A stretch of 64,000 bases of DNA from Phaseolus vulgaris. Taxonomy: Eukaryota > Streptophyta > Magnoliopsida > Fabales > Fabaceae. Below are positions 24,697 through 36,900 of the stretch, piece after piece; the stretch's first letter is position 1, and each line of letters opens with the position of its first letter. A program made the position numbers and the translations under genes. The DNA is taken from positions 28,776,217 to 28,840,216 of the forward strand of contig NC_023755.2 in assembly GCF_000499845.2 (NCBI RefSeq), written 5' to 3'. The notes under the pieces are model-generated. The model was not told the DNA's origin, did not search any database, and saw only the letters and a list, made by a program, of their open reading frames with translations.

Positions 24697-26806
24697 ATGA
24701 CTGTGATGTTCAACAATTGATTACCCTGGACGATTTCAAAGACATCATGTATGGTTATGTACAATGGTATACCACCATTGTCAACACCAAATAATGTGGG
24801 ATCCCAAGGAATGACACAAAAATCCTGAAACATTTGATGTGAAACCCTAACCAACTCCTAGATTGGATTCACACATGGTTGGACTTTCATTTTGTCTCGT
24901 ACCAGAGTCCTGTAAAACATAATAACAAATATAAATTATAAATCTAAATAGCATTAATAGCCCTTAATGAAATATACCTTATTTTTTCAAAATGACCTTA
25001 ATCAGATGTGTAGACCATGCAATAAATGTTCCAAGTGTCTCTCCCACTGTAATAACCTATGTTATGGGCACTAGAGTTGCAGCAGATGCATCTCTAACTT
25101 TTTCAACCACCACCCTAGAGAAATCACCTTGCATGGGCATGATGTGCATGGTTGAACCTCCTAAATACACTCTCCCAATGGCCACTACATGAGGAGGATT
25201 TTCTTCAACAAACAACTTGCACTGATAGGAGGATTCAGTGTCTTCATCTTCTAAATCCTCAACATCACAACTACCTTTTGTGCTAGCTCAACCACGAGCA
25301 TGAATTACATCTACTAGTTCAATTGGATTATATCGTTGCTTGAATTCAGCTATTATCTCTTTAATTACTTCTTCTTTTATGTTTTGAGTTAATTGTGGTG
25401 TTAGCCTCTCTGTCAATTGTGCAACTAATTGCTCCATCATCTTCTGACTGACATTTGCAGTAGAAAAGTTGGGTCGAGAAGTTGATCCAAAGTACTATCT
25501 CACCCTAACACCAAAACTAGTTGTATGTACACCACCAGAGTGGTCTTCAGTTGCAATAGCCACGATCAAGATGTCATCTCGACCTTTAGGAACAAAACTT
25601 CCCTGTGAGCTTTGCTCCACTAGCGAATCATGTAAAGAATAACACAATATGTTACATAATATGTAATGATAAGTGTGTAACACTAAAAATAAGACATGCA
25701 ATTATGAACTTACAATACGTTGAGAAATCTCTAATGATTTCTCAAATGTCATTTGACCCCCCTGCTTTAGTTTTGTCCCACTTCCAATTCTTATTTCGAC
25801 TAGGAGGGGATGGAGGACAAATAAGTTCACTAAAACCAGATTCTATCTACCTCTTCAACTTTTCTTCCATTATCTTTTTCTCTAACAAATCATTACCTCC
25901 CAAAGACAGTCTGTGGGGAGTAACATTATTTTGTGAAATGATTTGAGTTTTCTTCCTTTTTTTCATGTAACTACATCATACACATAAATTATGAATTTCA
26001 TGATAAAATTTAATGAAATATATAATGAAATGTTCACGAACTCGCCATGAGGGATCCATTCAATTCAGAACAAATTGAGACCATGTTTTTCATCTATAAA
26101 TATTTCCCACAAGGATAATTGTCCTTGTATTTGCCAAAGATGTAATAGCATATCAAATTTGTCTTGAATTGCATCCATTTTGTTGCTATTGAAGACAAAT
26201 TCGAAGTCTCAAACTCAAAGTTTATCTAAAAATTATAATAAATAAATCATTAAAATGTAAATGACATTTTCTATACACAAATTATTTAATGACCTTTAAA
26301 TAAATAACTTACACAAATATCCTTCCAAATAAGATTCTTCTCTACTTCAGTTACATGGTCCCAATCAGGTACCAAGATAGACAACTTAGATCGAGCTAGG
26401 ACACCTAAATAACTTATAAATTGTGCATGATTAGGGCCTGATGCCCTGCCAGTCTATGGGTCTATTTGAACGGGAACTCTATTATTATCCACACGCCTAA
26501 TGACAAGATTTCTCAGTTGTATAGGCTCCCTAGTCTTCTTTGATGAGTCATCCATGTGATCGACCTACAAAAAATAAAAATATGTTTAAGAAATATATTT
26601 AAATTAAATAAAACCAATTTTTAAATAAAAAAGATAATAAAAACATAACTTGATTTCTACTGTGCAGGTGTTAAAATGTTCTCTCATATTCCTTCATTGT
26701 GATCATGGCATGTAACATGTAGTTCATGTGCATCATTTTCATCATTCAAAAAGGATATTTGTCTACAAAATGAAGACTTGTCTACAAATTGGACCCTTGA
26801 GTCATT

Positions 26807-28204
26807 CTATGGATGAACATCATGTTCAATTCTCCCTTGTACGACAACTAACCACCTTTCATTAGAAGGATCTCTCACATAAAGAACTTGTTTTTCTTGG
26901 TAAGCCATGATGAAAGGATATTCCTTCCACACTATCTTTGTAAAATCAACCAAAGTAAAACCCAAGTCATCATTTTGATAAAGTATGACATGCAAAAACT
27001 TATTTTTCAAATTTTGATAAAGTATGACATGTTGGAGGCAAATATGTTCATTTACCATGAGGTTGTGGTTGCAACTCCAAAGAACACCCATCTCAATTAG
27101 ATCTTTACGAGCATTTATGCCATCATTCGTCTTTCTTTTAATATTCAACAACGTGTCAATTATACTATCACAAACATTCTTTTCCACATGCATTACATCT
27201 ATGCAATGCTTAACATCTAACTTTGACCAATATGGAAATCAAAGAATATTGATTTCTTCTTCCAAATGTTTTTCTCAATGTTTTGCTTCTGTGTTTTTCC
27301 AAAAGTCACATTGACATGACAGACTTGGTTGTACACTTCCTCGCCAGTTAAGGGTGGAGGTGCAATTTTGTCATCCCGAGATCCTTTAAAAGCTTTCTTT
27401 AACCTACGATAATGGTGATTACGTTTCAGAAACCTTTGATGCCCAATGTAATAATTTAATGGTAACTTTTGTTCTCTTCACATATCAGACAAGCATTATG
27501 TCATTTAACACTGTAACCGCTCAAATTCCTATATGTTGGAAAATCATTAATATTGCACACAAATTGAAATTGACCTTCTCATATACATCAAATACTTCAA
27601 CTCCTTGATCTCATAACAACCTAAAGCCTTCTATCAATGGACTTAAGTAAACATATATGTCATTTCCAGGTTGTCTTGGTACCGATATCATCATAGACAA
27701 CATCATATATTTTCTCTTCATACACAACCAATACAGTAAATTATAAATAATGACTAAAACGGATCACAAACTATGTTTGCTACTTAAATTACCGTAAGGA
27801 TTCATACCATCTGTTGCAAGACCAAGTCTAAGATTTCTTGGATCACTCCCAAACTCAAAATACAAAGAATCAATTTTCTTCCATTACGGTGAATCGACAA
27901 CATGTCGTAACAACCCATCAAGTTTTTTCCCATTTGCATGCCACGTGAGGTTTTTTGCATCATTAACATTGACAAACAAACGTTTAAATTGCGGTATGAT
28001 TGGAAGATACCATAATACTTTTGCAGGAGAACCCTTTTTCACATAATCTTTCTCACTGTCATCATCCTTCACTTTATATTGTGATACCCTGCATCTTGGA
28101 CACTTGTGAAATGATTCAAATTCTTTTCTATACAATATAAAATCATTGGACATGCATACTCCATGACCCTCAAACCCAATACCAAAGCGTTCAACATATA
28201 ACAA
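26807..28204 (-). pseudogene. CACTA tnp2-type transposase relic
   Basis: From right to left the minus strand reads SNDFILYRKEFESFHKCPRC near 28110-28170, then SPAKVLWYLPIIPQFKRLF near 27970-28030, then WHANGKKLDGLLRH, then FGSDPRNLRLGLATDGMNPY near 27790-27860. These are hallmarks of the tnp2 family. At 27193 it resumes with MHVEKNVCDSIIDTLLNIK and joins, after a deletion and a small duplication (HVILYQN twice), to a C-terminal piece DLGFTLVDFTKIVWKEYPFI near 26950. Stops and frameshifts between the pieces make it non-functional. The intact family protein cuts and joins CACTA ends. Confidence 0.85.
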
Positions 28205-28229
28205 ATAAAAAAATTTAAAACATAATACA

Positions 28230-28560
28230 TTATAATATATATATATATATATATATGTAAACCAAATAATAAATTATAATTAAAATCAAAATATTTAAAA
28301 ATAAAAAACTAACTTGGCAGGAATGGACCTGTGGCAGTAATGGCGGCGATAGTGGGGGCAACAACAGTGGAACAAACAATGGACGACAAAGTGGCAGTGG
28401 TAGTGAAAGGAGCCCTTCGATGTGGATGTTGTGATGATGAAGACGACGAATGCACAATACAAGCAATGCGACAACAACAACGGTGGCAACAATGGTGGAA
28501 GCAAGTTCAGGCAGAGAGCAACTCAGAGGCAAGAAAATTTAGTTAAAGCGTGAAGTGCAG
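28230..28560. other. Trinucleotide-rich leader region of the CACTA relic
   Basis: A GC-richer block with many GTGG/CAA/GAT triplets gives open frames in several registers on both strands, none with a domain. It probably represents element leader DNA upstream of tnp2. A (TA)n run precedes it at about 28234-28256. Confidence 0.45.
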
Positions 28561-28599
28561 TGAGAGCGCAAGACAAGAAAATAGGGTAAATAAATATAT

Positions 28600-28950
28600 T
28601 ACAATAGTTAAAAGTGATAACCGACGTAAGATAATTATATTATTTTCTTTAAAAAAAATTTTACTCTGAAATGACATATCACACTGGTTGGTCCATCCAA
28701 CCGATGTAATATGTCATGCTCCATATTTTAAATTTTCTAAAACTTTTTTTTCTCTAAAATGACATTACATCGGTTTGATAGACTAACCGGTGTAATATGT
28801 CATGCTCCAACTTTAAAAGATTTTAGAACTTTATTTTACTTTGAAATGACATTACACTGATTGGTCCATCCAACCGGTGTAAATGTGTCAAATATTTACA
28901 ACAATATCATCACATTTTTTTTACACCGGTTCTCAGATAACTCATCCAAT
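28600..28950. repeat. CACTA subterminal hairpin repeats, right edge
   Basis: Three tandem-like blocks of about 115 bp each contain ACACTGGTTGGTCCATCCAA followed by CCGATGTAATATGTCA or a close variant. They are the counterpart of the left-edge cluster. Confidence 0.8.
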
Positions 28951-29329
28951 ATGTCATTGTAAAATATGTTATTTACACTTCTGTGTTTTTTAACATAAAG
29001 AAAACATTTATTGAAATTTAAAAATTTTGAACTTGTTATAATATGATAAAATATTAAAAATGTTTCTCTACTCAAGATTTTAGCATTCAAAAACCGTAAA
29101 TAACAACATTTTGAGAAATTGTTAACATTACAACTTCTATTTTCACCATTTTAATTTAATTTTATATTATCATGTTGTTGGTGATGATTATCACTCTCAT
29201 ATTATTATGCACTATTTATGTTGATTTATTTTACATAAGAATTTCGAACACAAGTTCCTTAAGTGACTAAAGAAACTTTAACCACTACATCAGACAAATT
29301 ATTTAGTATTATTATGATTTTTATTATAC

Positions 29330-29850
29330 TTATTATTGTTAATAATATGAATAGTATGAATAATATGGATAGTATGAATGTTAATACTATTAATAATATT
29401 AATACTAATATTAATAATATTATTAATATGAATAATATGAATATAATTTATATTATTATTATTAATATATTTATATTATTATTATTAATATAATTTATAT
29501 TATTATTATTATTAATATAATTTTATTATTAATATAATTTTTATAATTATTATTAATATAATTTTTATAATTATTATTATTAATATAATTTTTATAATTA
29601 TTATTATTAATATAATTTTTATAATTATTATTATTAATATAATTTTTATAATTATTATTATTAATATAATTTTTATATTATTATTAATATAATTTTTATA
29701 ATTATTATTAATATAATTTTATAATTATTATTATTAATATAATTATTATAATTATTATTATTAATATAATTATTATAATTATTATTATTAATATAATTAT
29801 TATAATTATTATTATTAATATAATTTATAATAAAAATTATATTAATAATA
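29330..29850. repeat. AT-only tandem repeat (TAATATAATTTTTATAATTATTATTA type)
   Basis: About 500 bp is built almost only from A and T, with a unit of roughly 26-27 bp (TTATTATTAATATAATTTTTATAAT as the theme) repeated many times. Open frames here are Asn/Ile runs and not genes. Confidence 0.9.
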
Positions 29851-29929
29851 AGTATAATAAAAATCGAATATAATCAATTTAGTGGTTATTACTTCTCTGG
29901 TGATTGAGAGGAACTTGACTTTGTGTCCT

Positions 29930-30111
29930 GACTGCACTTTGCTTTCAATTCCAATTTTTCTTGTAATGTTGACGGCGGTTGCATTTTAACGACGGTTCTG
30001 ACGCGAACCGTTGTTAAAAGTGCAAAAAAAAATTACACCACTTCGTTTTTTATAATTGGTTGTTTCCAAACCGTTTGAAGGATGTCTTTATTGAAAAATT
30101 TTGTATTAGTG
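29930..30111. mobile_element. Possible CACTA-like right terminus
   Basis: The sequence TTTTGTATTAGTG ends at 30111, preceded by the inverted pair AACGACGGTT and AACCGTTGTT near 29990-30016, resembling a second CACTA family end. I found no matching CACTAATACAAAA start to the left, so this is tentative. Confidence 0.3.
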
Positions 30112-30979
30112 TGTTTTGAAATATGACTTTTTTTTTTCATTTTGAAATCTGCTACAGTTGTTGACAAACTCTGGGAAAAAATTTATTAGTAGTATATTAT
30201 GGGAAGATATGCTGATGGTTTATGAAGATATTTTTACTTTTTTTCAATTACTCATTCCTCGGTCTTTTCTGAATGGACTGTGAAAAATATTCCACTAGAA
30301 ATATTCCTATTATTGTTTCTATTATCGAGAAAGTAGATTCAGCACTAATAGTTCTAAATAAATTCAATTGATGCAGCAACGAGTACCAGTTTGTAACATA
30401 GGAACAGCTGATTTTTTGTCCATCATACTCATGCATTTACAGTGTTTCCCAATATGATAAACCTAGGTAATTTTTTTAAAATTCCCTCATTTACATAAAT
30501 TCAAACCAAGCATTTTCGATTATTTACCCTCTAGTGCGTGTGCGTTTAATCTTGAACGAAACTTTTAAATAAAAATATTACGTTTTTTTATAACTTCAGG
30601 TATTCTAACATTGTAGAACCAAACACGCCCTTAGGTGGCACAAGGGAGCATATCAAATTGTTCATTTTAACCATTTAGGTAACATTTATCAATTTAGTCC
30701 CAATATCTCATTCAAAATCATTAATCATCCAATACAATAGCAACATTATGTTATCAACATAACAGTACAAAAAATTAGTGGAGGCAAAATACATGATGAA
30801 TTTATGGAGTTCCCAATCCATGTAATGATCATTTAACTGAATAAAAAACTAAAAAAATATTATATTTTTATGCTTTATAGTGGATCTATAGATAACAATC
30901 TGCCAAAAAACCTCCTCGCTAAAGTGGATCTGGCGAAATCACCATTCCTATGCTATAATATATTGTCAACAACTATCTA
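30112..30979. other. 3' flank of the PDI-like gene
   Basis: This is downstream of the minus-strand PDI5-4-like stop codon (30980-30982). It probably includes its 3' UTR near 30900, then AT-rich DNA with no gene seen. Confidence 0.5.
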
Positions 30980-33900
30980 TCAAAAATTTTTGCCAAGCTC
31001 AACTTTTTTCATTAGTCTAATAGTGTTATGCAAAATCGAGTCCAAAATTCCAGCAACCTGAAAAGCACCAAGAAGACTCATCAACCATACAAATAGAGGA
31101 CAATACAGGTACTGAACCACAATATGAGATACAAACCGTGAAAACGCCCCCAATAATAGCACACACATTTGTAATGAAGTGAGAAAAGGACTTCGGATTT
31201 TCCGTTATTAAGACCTGCTCACAAAAAAATAAACATGTAAACCAACTGAAAATTATAAAGGAAAGTGGAAACTTATTCAAATTCCATAATCTCCATTAGC
31301 AGACCTGCATGGGGGAGAGCTCAAGATGGAACTTAGCAACAGGAATGTGTAAACTCTGTGCCACACTGCTGTGCGCTGTGTACTCATACTCCTCAACTAA
31401 TTTATGATCTTTTCTTGTTATCACCTCTGTTTTAACTATCTGAAGGTAATGCTCCATCTGTAGCCCACAGATATCAGATAAACGTGTAAATAAATCTCCA
31501 AGCATCGGAGATGCGCTCATATTTTCTGTAGTTATCAAACATCCATGAAAGAAATAACCATGTTTAAAGTCACCAAAAGATTAGATCGTATTAGAAGTTG
31601 TGTTATCTCTGAAGAGGATATTAAAACCTAATGAAGGAACTTCTAAATGGATTTATTGCCTCCACCTCAATGTTGCTTTCTTTTCATTTGTTATCCTTTT
31701 CGATGCTTCAAACAGAGACTACAGATGCATGCAAAAACCCAAACATCTTTAGGTTCAACAAGTTCACACATTTTAGATAGCAAAACAAAGAGTTAAGAAG
31801 GTTGAAGATTAGAGAGCTTTAGAAATCAGTCCATATAACTTTACCATAGCTTTTATTTATTTCTGGATTTTTTATCCTAGAAGTCTGGCAGCATTCAGTA
31901 GTGTATAAAAATTTCCAGATTATGAGTGAAGGAGAAGTGCTGGAATGCAATTTATAGAGAACAATAGGTAGTATAGTCTAAAAAATGAATAGAACTTCAT
32001 CGGGCCCTGGGCATCCTATATCTACTGCCTCTTGCTCTGGCAGATGCAGGTCTATATAACTTCTCCATTCATAATCAAATATGCTGATACAAACCATAAA
32101 AAGTCACATTCACGAATAAAAAAGTTAACGAGTTAGAGCTTTTTATGTTAAATATTAACTTACAGTAACATTTGCTCCAAAATCACGAGTGTTGATAAAT
32201 GACAGGCCATTCAGCCTGTCATGGCTGCTACCAACATAAGGTATCAAGCGCTTCACATCACTCATAACCCTAGGTGACACTTTCCTTCCAAAAGATAAGT
32301 GGTTTACGACATGTGACATGTTCATTTGAGAAGCATCAAAGGAATGGGCATCAGATCTAGCTGAGATGATCAAGTTTCCAGGAACCTGCAGAGAGCAAAA
32401 TAGCTTCTGTTTCAGCATAATATACGTATATTTTTTAAAAGAATAGGAGGTCATCCCCTGTACAATTTGTTTTTGTTATTTTAATATTAAAAAACAAGAG
32501 CTTCTATTAAAAGCAAAGGACAAATTAAAAACAAGGTAGGAACCAAATGTATCAGTTATTTCCAGAGCAATGTGAATGTTTGTTCATCCTCGCACTGAAA
32601 ACAAGGAAGTACTGGAGTCTTTTTTACATTACTGTAGAAGGTTAATTTATCCATAGAGAACTATACCTTCTTGACACGCACATATCCTTCAATTCTACAT
32701 CCCCCAGATGATGGTGCTGGTCTTTTTATGTGTGACGCCAGATTGGATTTATCCCCCGAATGTGACTTTTGAGATTCTGTAGGGAGAGACGCCACTAAAT
32801 TATCCATTGTCTGCAGGTGAGATACTTCATATCAGGTATTTTTCACTCTAATGGTAAAGAGGTGTTGTTCGATTACATTAAAAGGCATTGGGTAGACTCT
32901 TTCAAGTTAAACTTGATTCAAATATTGCTAATTTTTAAACTACATATATGTTTACCTTGACTAGGCTATCTGTGTCGCGATCACCATAATAGGACTCGTG
33001 ATCATGATGTCCATGGTCAGTCCTGAAATAGGAAAGAAGATTAGATATGATCAGAAATCTAAAACTTTAAAACCCCAATCACTGACAAAAGAGGTTCAAT
33101 ATTCCGAATGTACATAAACAATAGCTATCTAGATATTGATCGTGTTGATTTCGTTGAATTGAGATTGCCTCCAGATAGAACTATTCACGGCTACGATGTT
33201 CAAGAAGGAAAAGTATCAGCAGCAGCACCAAGTTACCTTTCATTACTACTATATAGGACATGACTAACATCACAAATTACCATATGATCTTCCTTCTAAA
33301 ATTAAGCTGGTCCACCTATTCCAAACAGACATCCTTGCATTCTCCCAAATTTTCTTTCATTACTATTGGTCTTTAATCATTATTCCCGTTCTATACAAGA
33401 TTTGAGAACCGTTCCCATAATTTTTGGAAGGAAAAAAACTATATGTCACACTCATGGAAAAAAAGGTAATATAACTGAGCAAATAAACAAGCATATAATA
33501 CCTCACAAATCGCATGCATACAAGTATGTTTCCCAAAAAAGAAGTGTAAAAGATCTTGTAGTGTTACCTTACATCACTTCCTTTTCGAAAGATACGAATT
33601 GAAGGATACCCTTGTACATGATGGCTGGATATTGGAATGAATAGCAAAAAAGACGAGGAAAAATAGCAAAATTAGCAAAAATGACAAACGTTTACTTTCA
33701 ATCAAACTCAATTTATAAGTATGGTCAAAGCTTATCTCCATCTTTACAGTAAACTAAGCATATATCTATAAACTTATATCATAAATTTGTTTGGTCATAA
33801 TCCATGAACTTGACATGATTCTAATCTCCTGGATGCAATGACATAATACATTACATTATATGACAAGAGAACGAATATCTTTGTTAGAATATATGGAAAT

Positions 33901-36900
33901 CTCCAAGGCTATCCTGATCATATCTTTGATACTCTTTTAGAACTGGTTCCCATATAGTAGGAATATGATTAGTATAAACAAGGGTTAGAGCTCTAAGTTT
34001 TATGATCATATCAACACATGTAACACATTACACATCAAATAGTTAAGACTTAAAAGAGACTATTGTCCCGTTTCTTTTCTCTATGTGCCCTTCCTAAATT
34101 GGGTCAAACATCCAAAACTCAAACAAAATCCTTTTTTGAAAGCTTTTTCATCAAGTCCGACTTAAGATTGGGGGCTATGTATTGTTAATAAGTCTTATCT
34201 CCTATTAAAATAGAATGTAACTTATCTAACAGGTTTGTTATAGGGTCTGCCTAATCACAAATGGAGGATTCAATAAAACTACTCATAGGCAAAAATCATG
34301 AAAATATTTACTTGTGGTACTTGAGATTGGTTGAGGAAAATACAAACTTTAATGATTACATAACAAAACAACTAACTAGGACTTATAAAATAAACTTTTA
34401 ACTATGAGTATACTTACTCAATTCTGAACACTCTAATTTGAGGTCACTTAATCTTTGAACTAGAACATTAAAGTCATTTAAGCTTTGAACCATAACATTA
34501 GTGCACACCGTAAGGTCAGTGAAATATTTCTCGACACTCTTCTTTAAAAAAACCTAATGTAATAATGCGAGTCATTTGTGATAATTGTCACTTTTTGAGC
34601 TTCATAATCAACAATAACTCATCATTGTCCTTACCTATTTGCAATCTTAAATAACTCATCATTGTCCTTACCTATTTGCAATCGCTTTTAAGAGAGAGAA
34701 TGAAGCTCTTTTTTTCCTCTAAGAAGTAATGTAAGACCAAAGTTTCAATTGTTTCTCTATTTCTGATCTCAAGAGAAAGAATTGTGTAGAACTTGCAACA
34801 TAGAAGGACAATGAAAGTAATTTCATAATTTCACAATCATGAAGAGTTTTCGTAAATACATTTGTTGTCTCTTCTTTCATTCTCTAAAATTGTTTACTAA
34901 TACTAGAATTATTACATTACCCTTAAAATAATTAATAAATAATTTATTTTTTATACATATGATATAAAAGAAATATTATATTTTAAGACAATAATCGAAT
35001 GATTGATTTCATAAAAAAATTAATAAACATTTTATGGAATATATACTGTATTGTTTAAATTTAAATATATGTTCAATATAAATATTTTTTTTATTTTAAC
35101 AAAATAGTTTGTTTGAAAATATTTTAAAATTTAGTTGTAATGATTATAGAATTTTAAATATCTAGAAGATAAATACTCTTTTTTAAAACATGACTAACTC
35201 ATTAACAAGTTTATGATAAACCAACTTTAGATTAGCTAGAGTCTAGCCTTATAAGAACTAGGGTTGACTATAAAATATAACCATGAATGGCTCCAGCTCG
35301 ACTGGAGTTCGACCTTAGAAGGACTAAAGTCGACTATAAAGTATCTCCATGAAACAACTTCAGCTTGGTTGAAGTCCAACCTTAGAAGGATCGTCACAAA
35401 ACAGCTCCAGTTCGACTGAAATTTGACTTTAAAAGGACTTAGGTCGACTTTTAAATATCGCCACAAAAACAACTCTAGTTGACAACTCTAGCTCAACTAG
35501 AGTTCGGGCTTAGAAAGACTGAGGTTGACCATAAAATATCTTCATGAAACGACTCTAGTTGAAATGGAGTCCGGTCTTAGAAGAACAAAGGTCAACCATA
35601 AAATATCGTTACAAATCAGCTCCAACTCAACTGGATTCTAGCCTTAGAAAAACTAAGGTTGACCATAAAATGTTTTCACAAAACAACTCTAACTCAGCTG
35701 GAGTTCGGCCTTACGAGGACTCAAGTCAATCATAAAATGCTAAAGGATGAACGATAGGATAGTGCATGATCTTATCCGATCAATTGGTTGAAAGATATAC
35801 ACATCTCTCGGTTAAAGGTCAACCTATTTTTAATTTAAAACAAAATTGACCAAGGCATTTTACTTACGGTGGTTTATTAAAGCCTTGTAACACTACACAT
35901 GCCTTTGTTCCAAGTAACCGCTCGCACAACGCATCAATCCCGCCTAACCATGTAGAAGACATGACAGTTAAGGGGTTTCCCACTCTGAAACGATGCTATG
36001 TTTGAGAGTTCCGATGGAAGCTTCTAGAACTAACACTAATTAAGTCTTTTCGTTTAGTCAGACTCAAGATTGGAGAACTGTGTATCGCCATGGATGAGTT
36101 GAACATCCAAAAGTCAAACAACAACCTTTTTTTGAAAGTCCGATTCAAGGTTGGGGTGAGCAAAACTCACTCAATCACTCAATTCTGAATGTTCTAATTT
36201 GGAGTCACTTAAATGTTTAATATTACATTTCAAATCCTTCCATTGTTTTCTCTCTTTCATCCAGTTTGAAAAATCTATCCCACTGCCTTGAATTGCCCCT
36301 ACGTAATAACTAATACGAGTGATGATAGGTGACACTAATCGATGAAAAGCACGTTTTTAATAATGGTAAAATTGAAAAATAAAGTCCATTTTCTATTGCC
36401 TACACATAATTATTTTTGCACATCGTCCACAATACTAAAACTCTAGCCAACAGTGTTGGATGTCAATTCTTCAATTTTGAGATTAAACTTAACTATAAAA
36501 GATCAGCTTCTAAGGTGAATATTACTACCTTTAATATACTATATTTTGGATATATTTTTAGTTAATATCAAATCTTTAATAAATTTCTCAACAAAAACTG
36601 GAAAGAAAAATATTTAATATCATCTTAGAATATAAAGTTTAATTTTAATTCAATCTTACCTAACCAGTTTGTAAGATGAGAGTTATCCACATTTATATAT
36701 ATTGTAAATTTACTATATCTCTAGTTGACTAGAAATTTAAAACAATAAGGAGTTATTCTCTGATTTCTTCTTATTTTCTACTGCCAGAAAGTTTAAATCT
36801 ATAGTCATTGTTTTCACCAATCCATCTGCGTACCTGCCTTTATTATAACTATATTATCTCTGTACTTTAAGCCACGGAAAAACTTTCAAAATGATATATA

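Larger units (their letters stand above)
22960..26555 (-). pseudogene. CACTA second ORF: plant transposase-24/DUF8039-like with Ulp1-type C-terminus
   Basis: The minus strand begins MDDSSKKTREPIQLRNLVIR at 26555 and continues with LVPDWDHVTEVEKNLIWKDI, as in the En/Spm-associated 'transposase 24' region. Near 25050-25260 it reads CKLFVEENPPHVVAIGRVYL, as in the DUF8039 segment of such ORFs. At 24720-24854 it reads GGIPLYITIHDVFEIVQGNQ, the part that precedes the protease. At 22987-23031 it ends with SFECGYYVMHWMW, the catalytic-cysteine motif of C48/Ulp1-like peptidases. Stops occur throughout, and a gypsy-type solo LTR (23733-24592) splits it. The role of these proteases in the element is not established. 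Confidence 0.75.
22311..29000 (-). mobile_element. CACTA (En/Spm) transposon relic
   Basis: Both edges carry clusters of the paired ACACCGGTT / AACCGATGTAATA motif (22330-22590 and 28600-28950), the subterminal inverted repeats of this superfamily. Between them, on the minus strand, are a tnp2 transposase relic (26807-28204) and a second gene relic ending in a Ulp1-like domain (about 22960-26555). Terminal CACTA/TAGTG bases could not be identified at either side, so the limits are approximate. Stops and internal deletions show that it is inactive. Confidence 0.8.

Noticed and set aside
28230..28546. Open frames on both strands near the CACTA right edge
   Set aside because: Triplet-rich low-complexity sequence, open in three frames, with no recognisable domain.
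29263..29493. Asn/Ile/Met-rich open frame
   Set aside because: Translation of the AT-only tandem repeat; composition alone explains the open frame.
35236..35472. 78-residue open frame in intron 8 of the PDI-like gene
   Set aside because: It follows the period of the minisatellite and is intronic.
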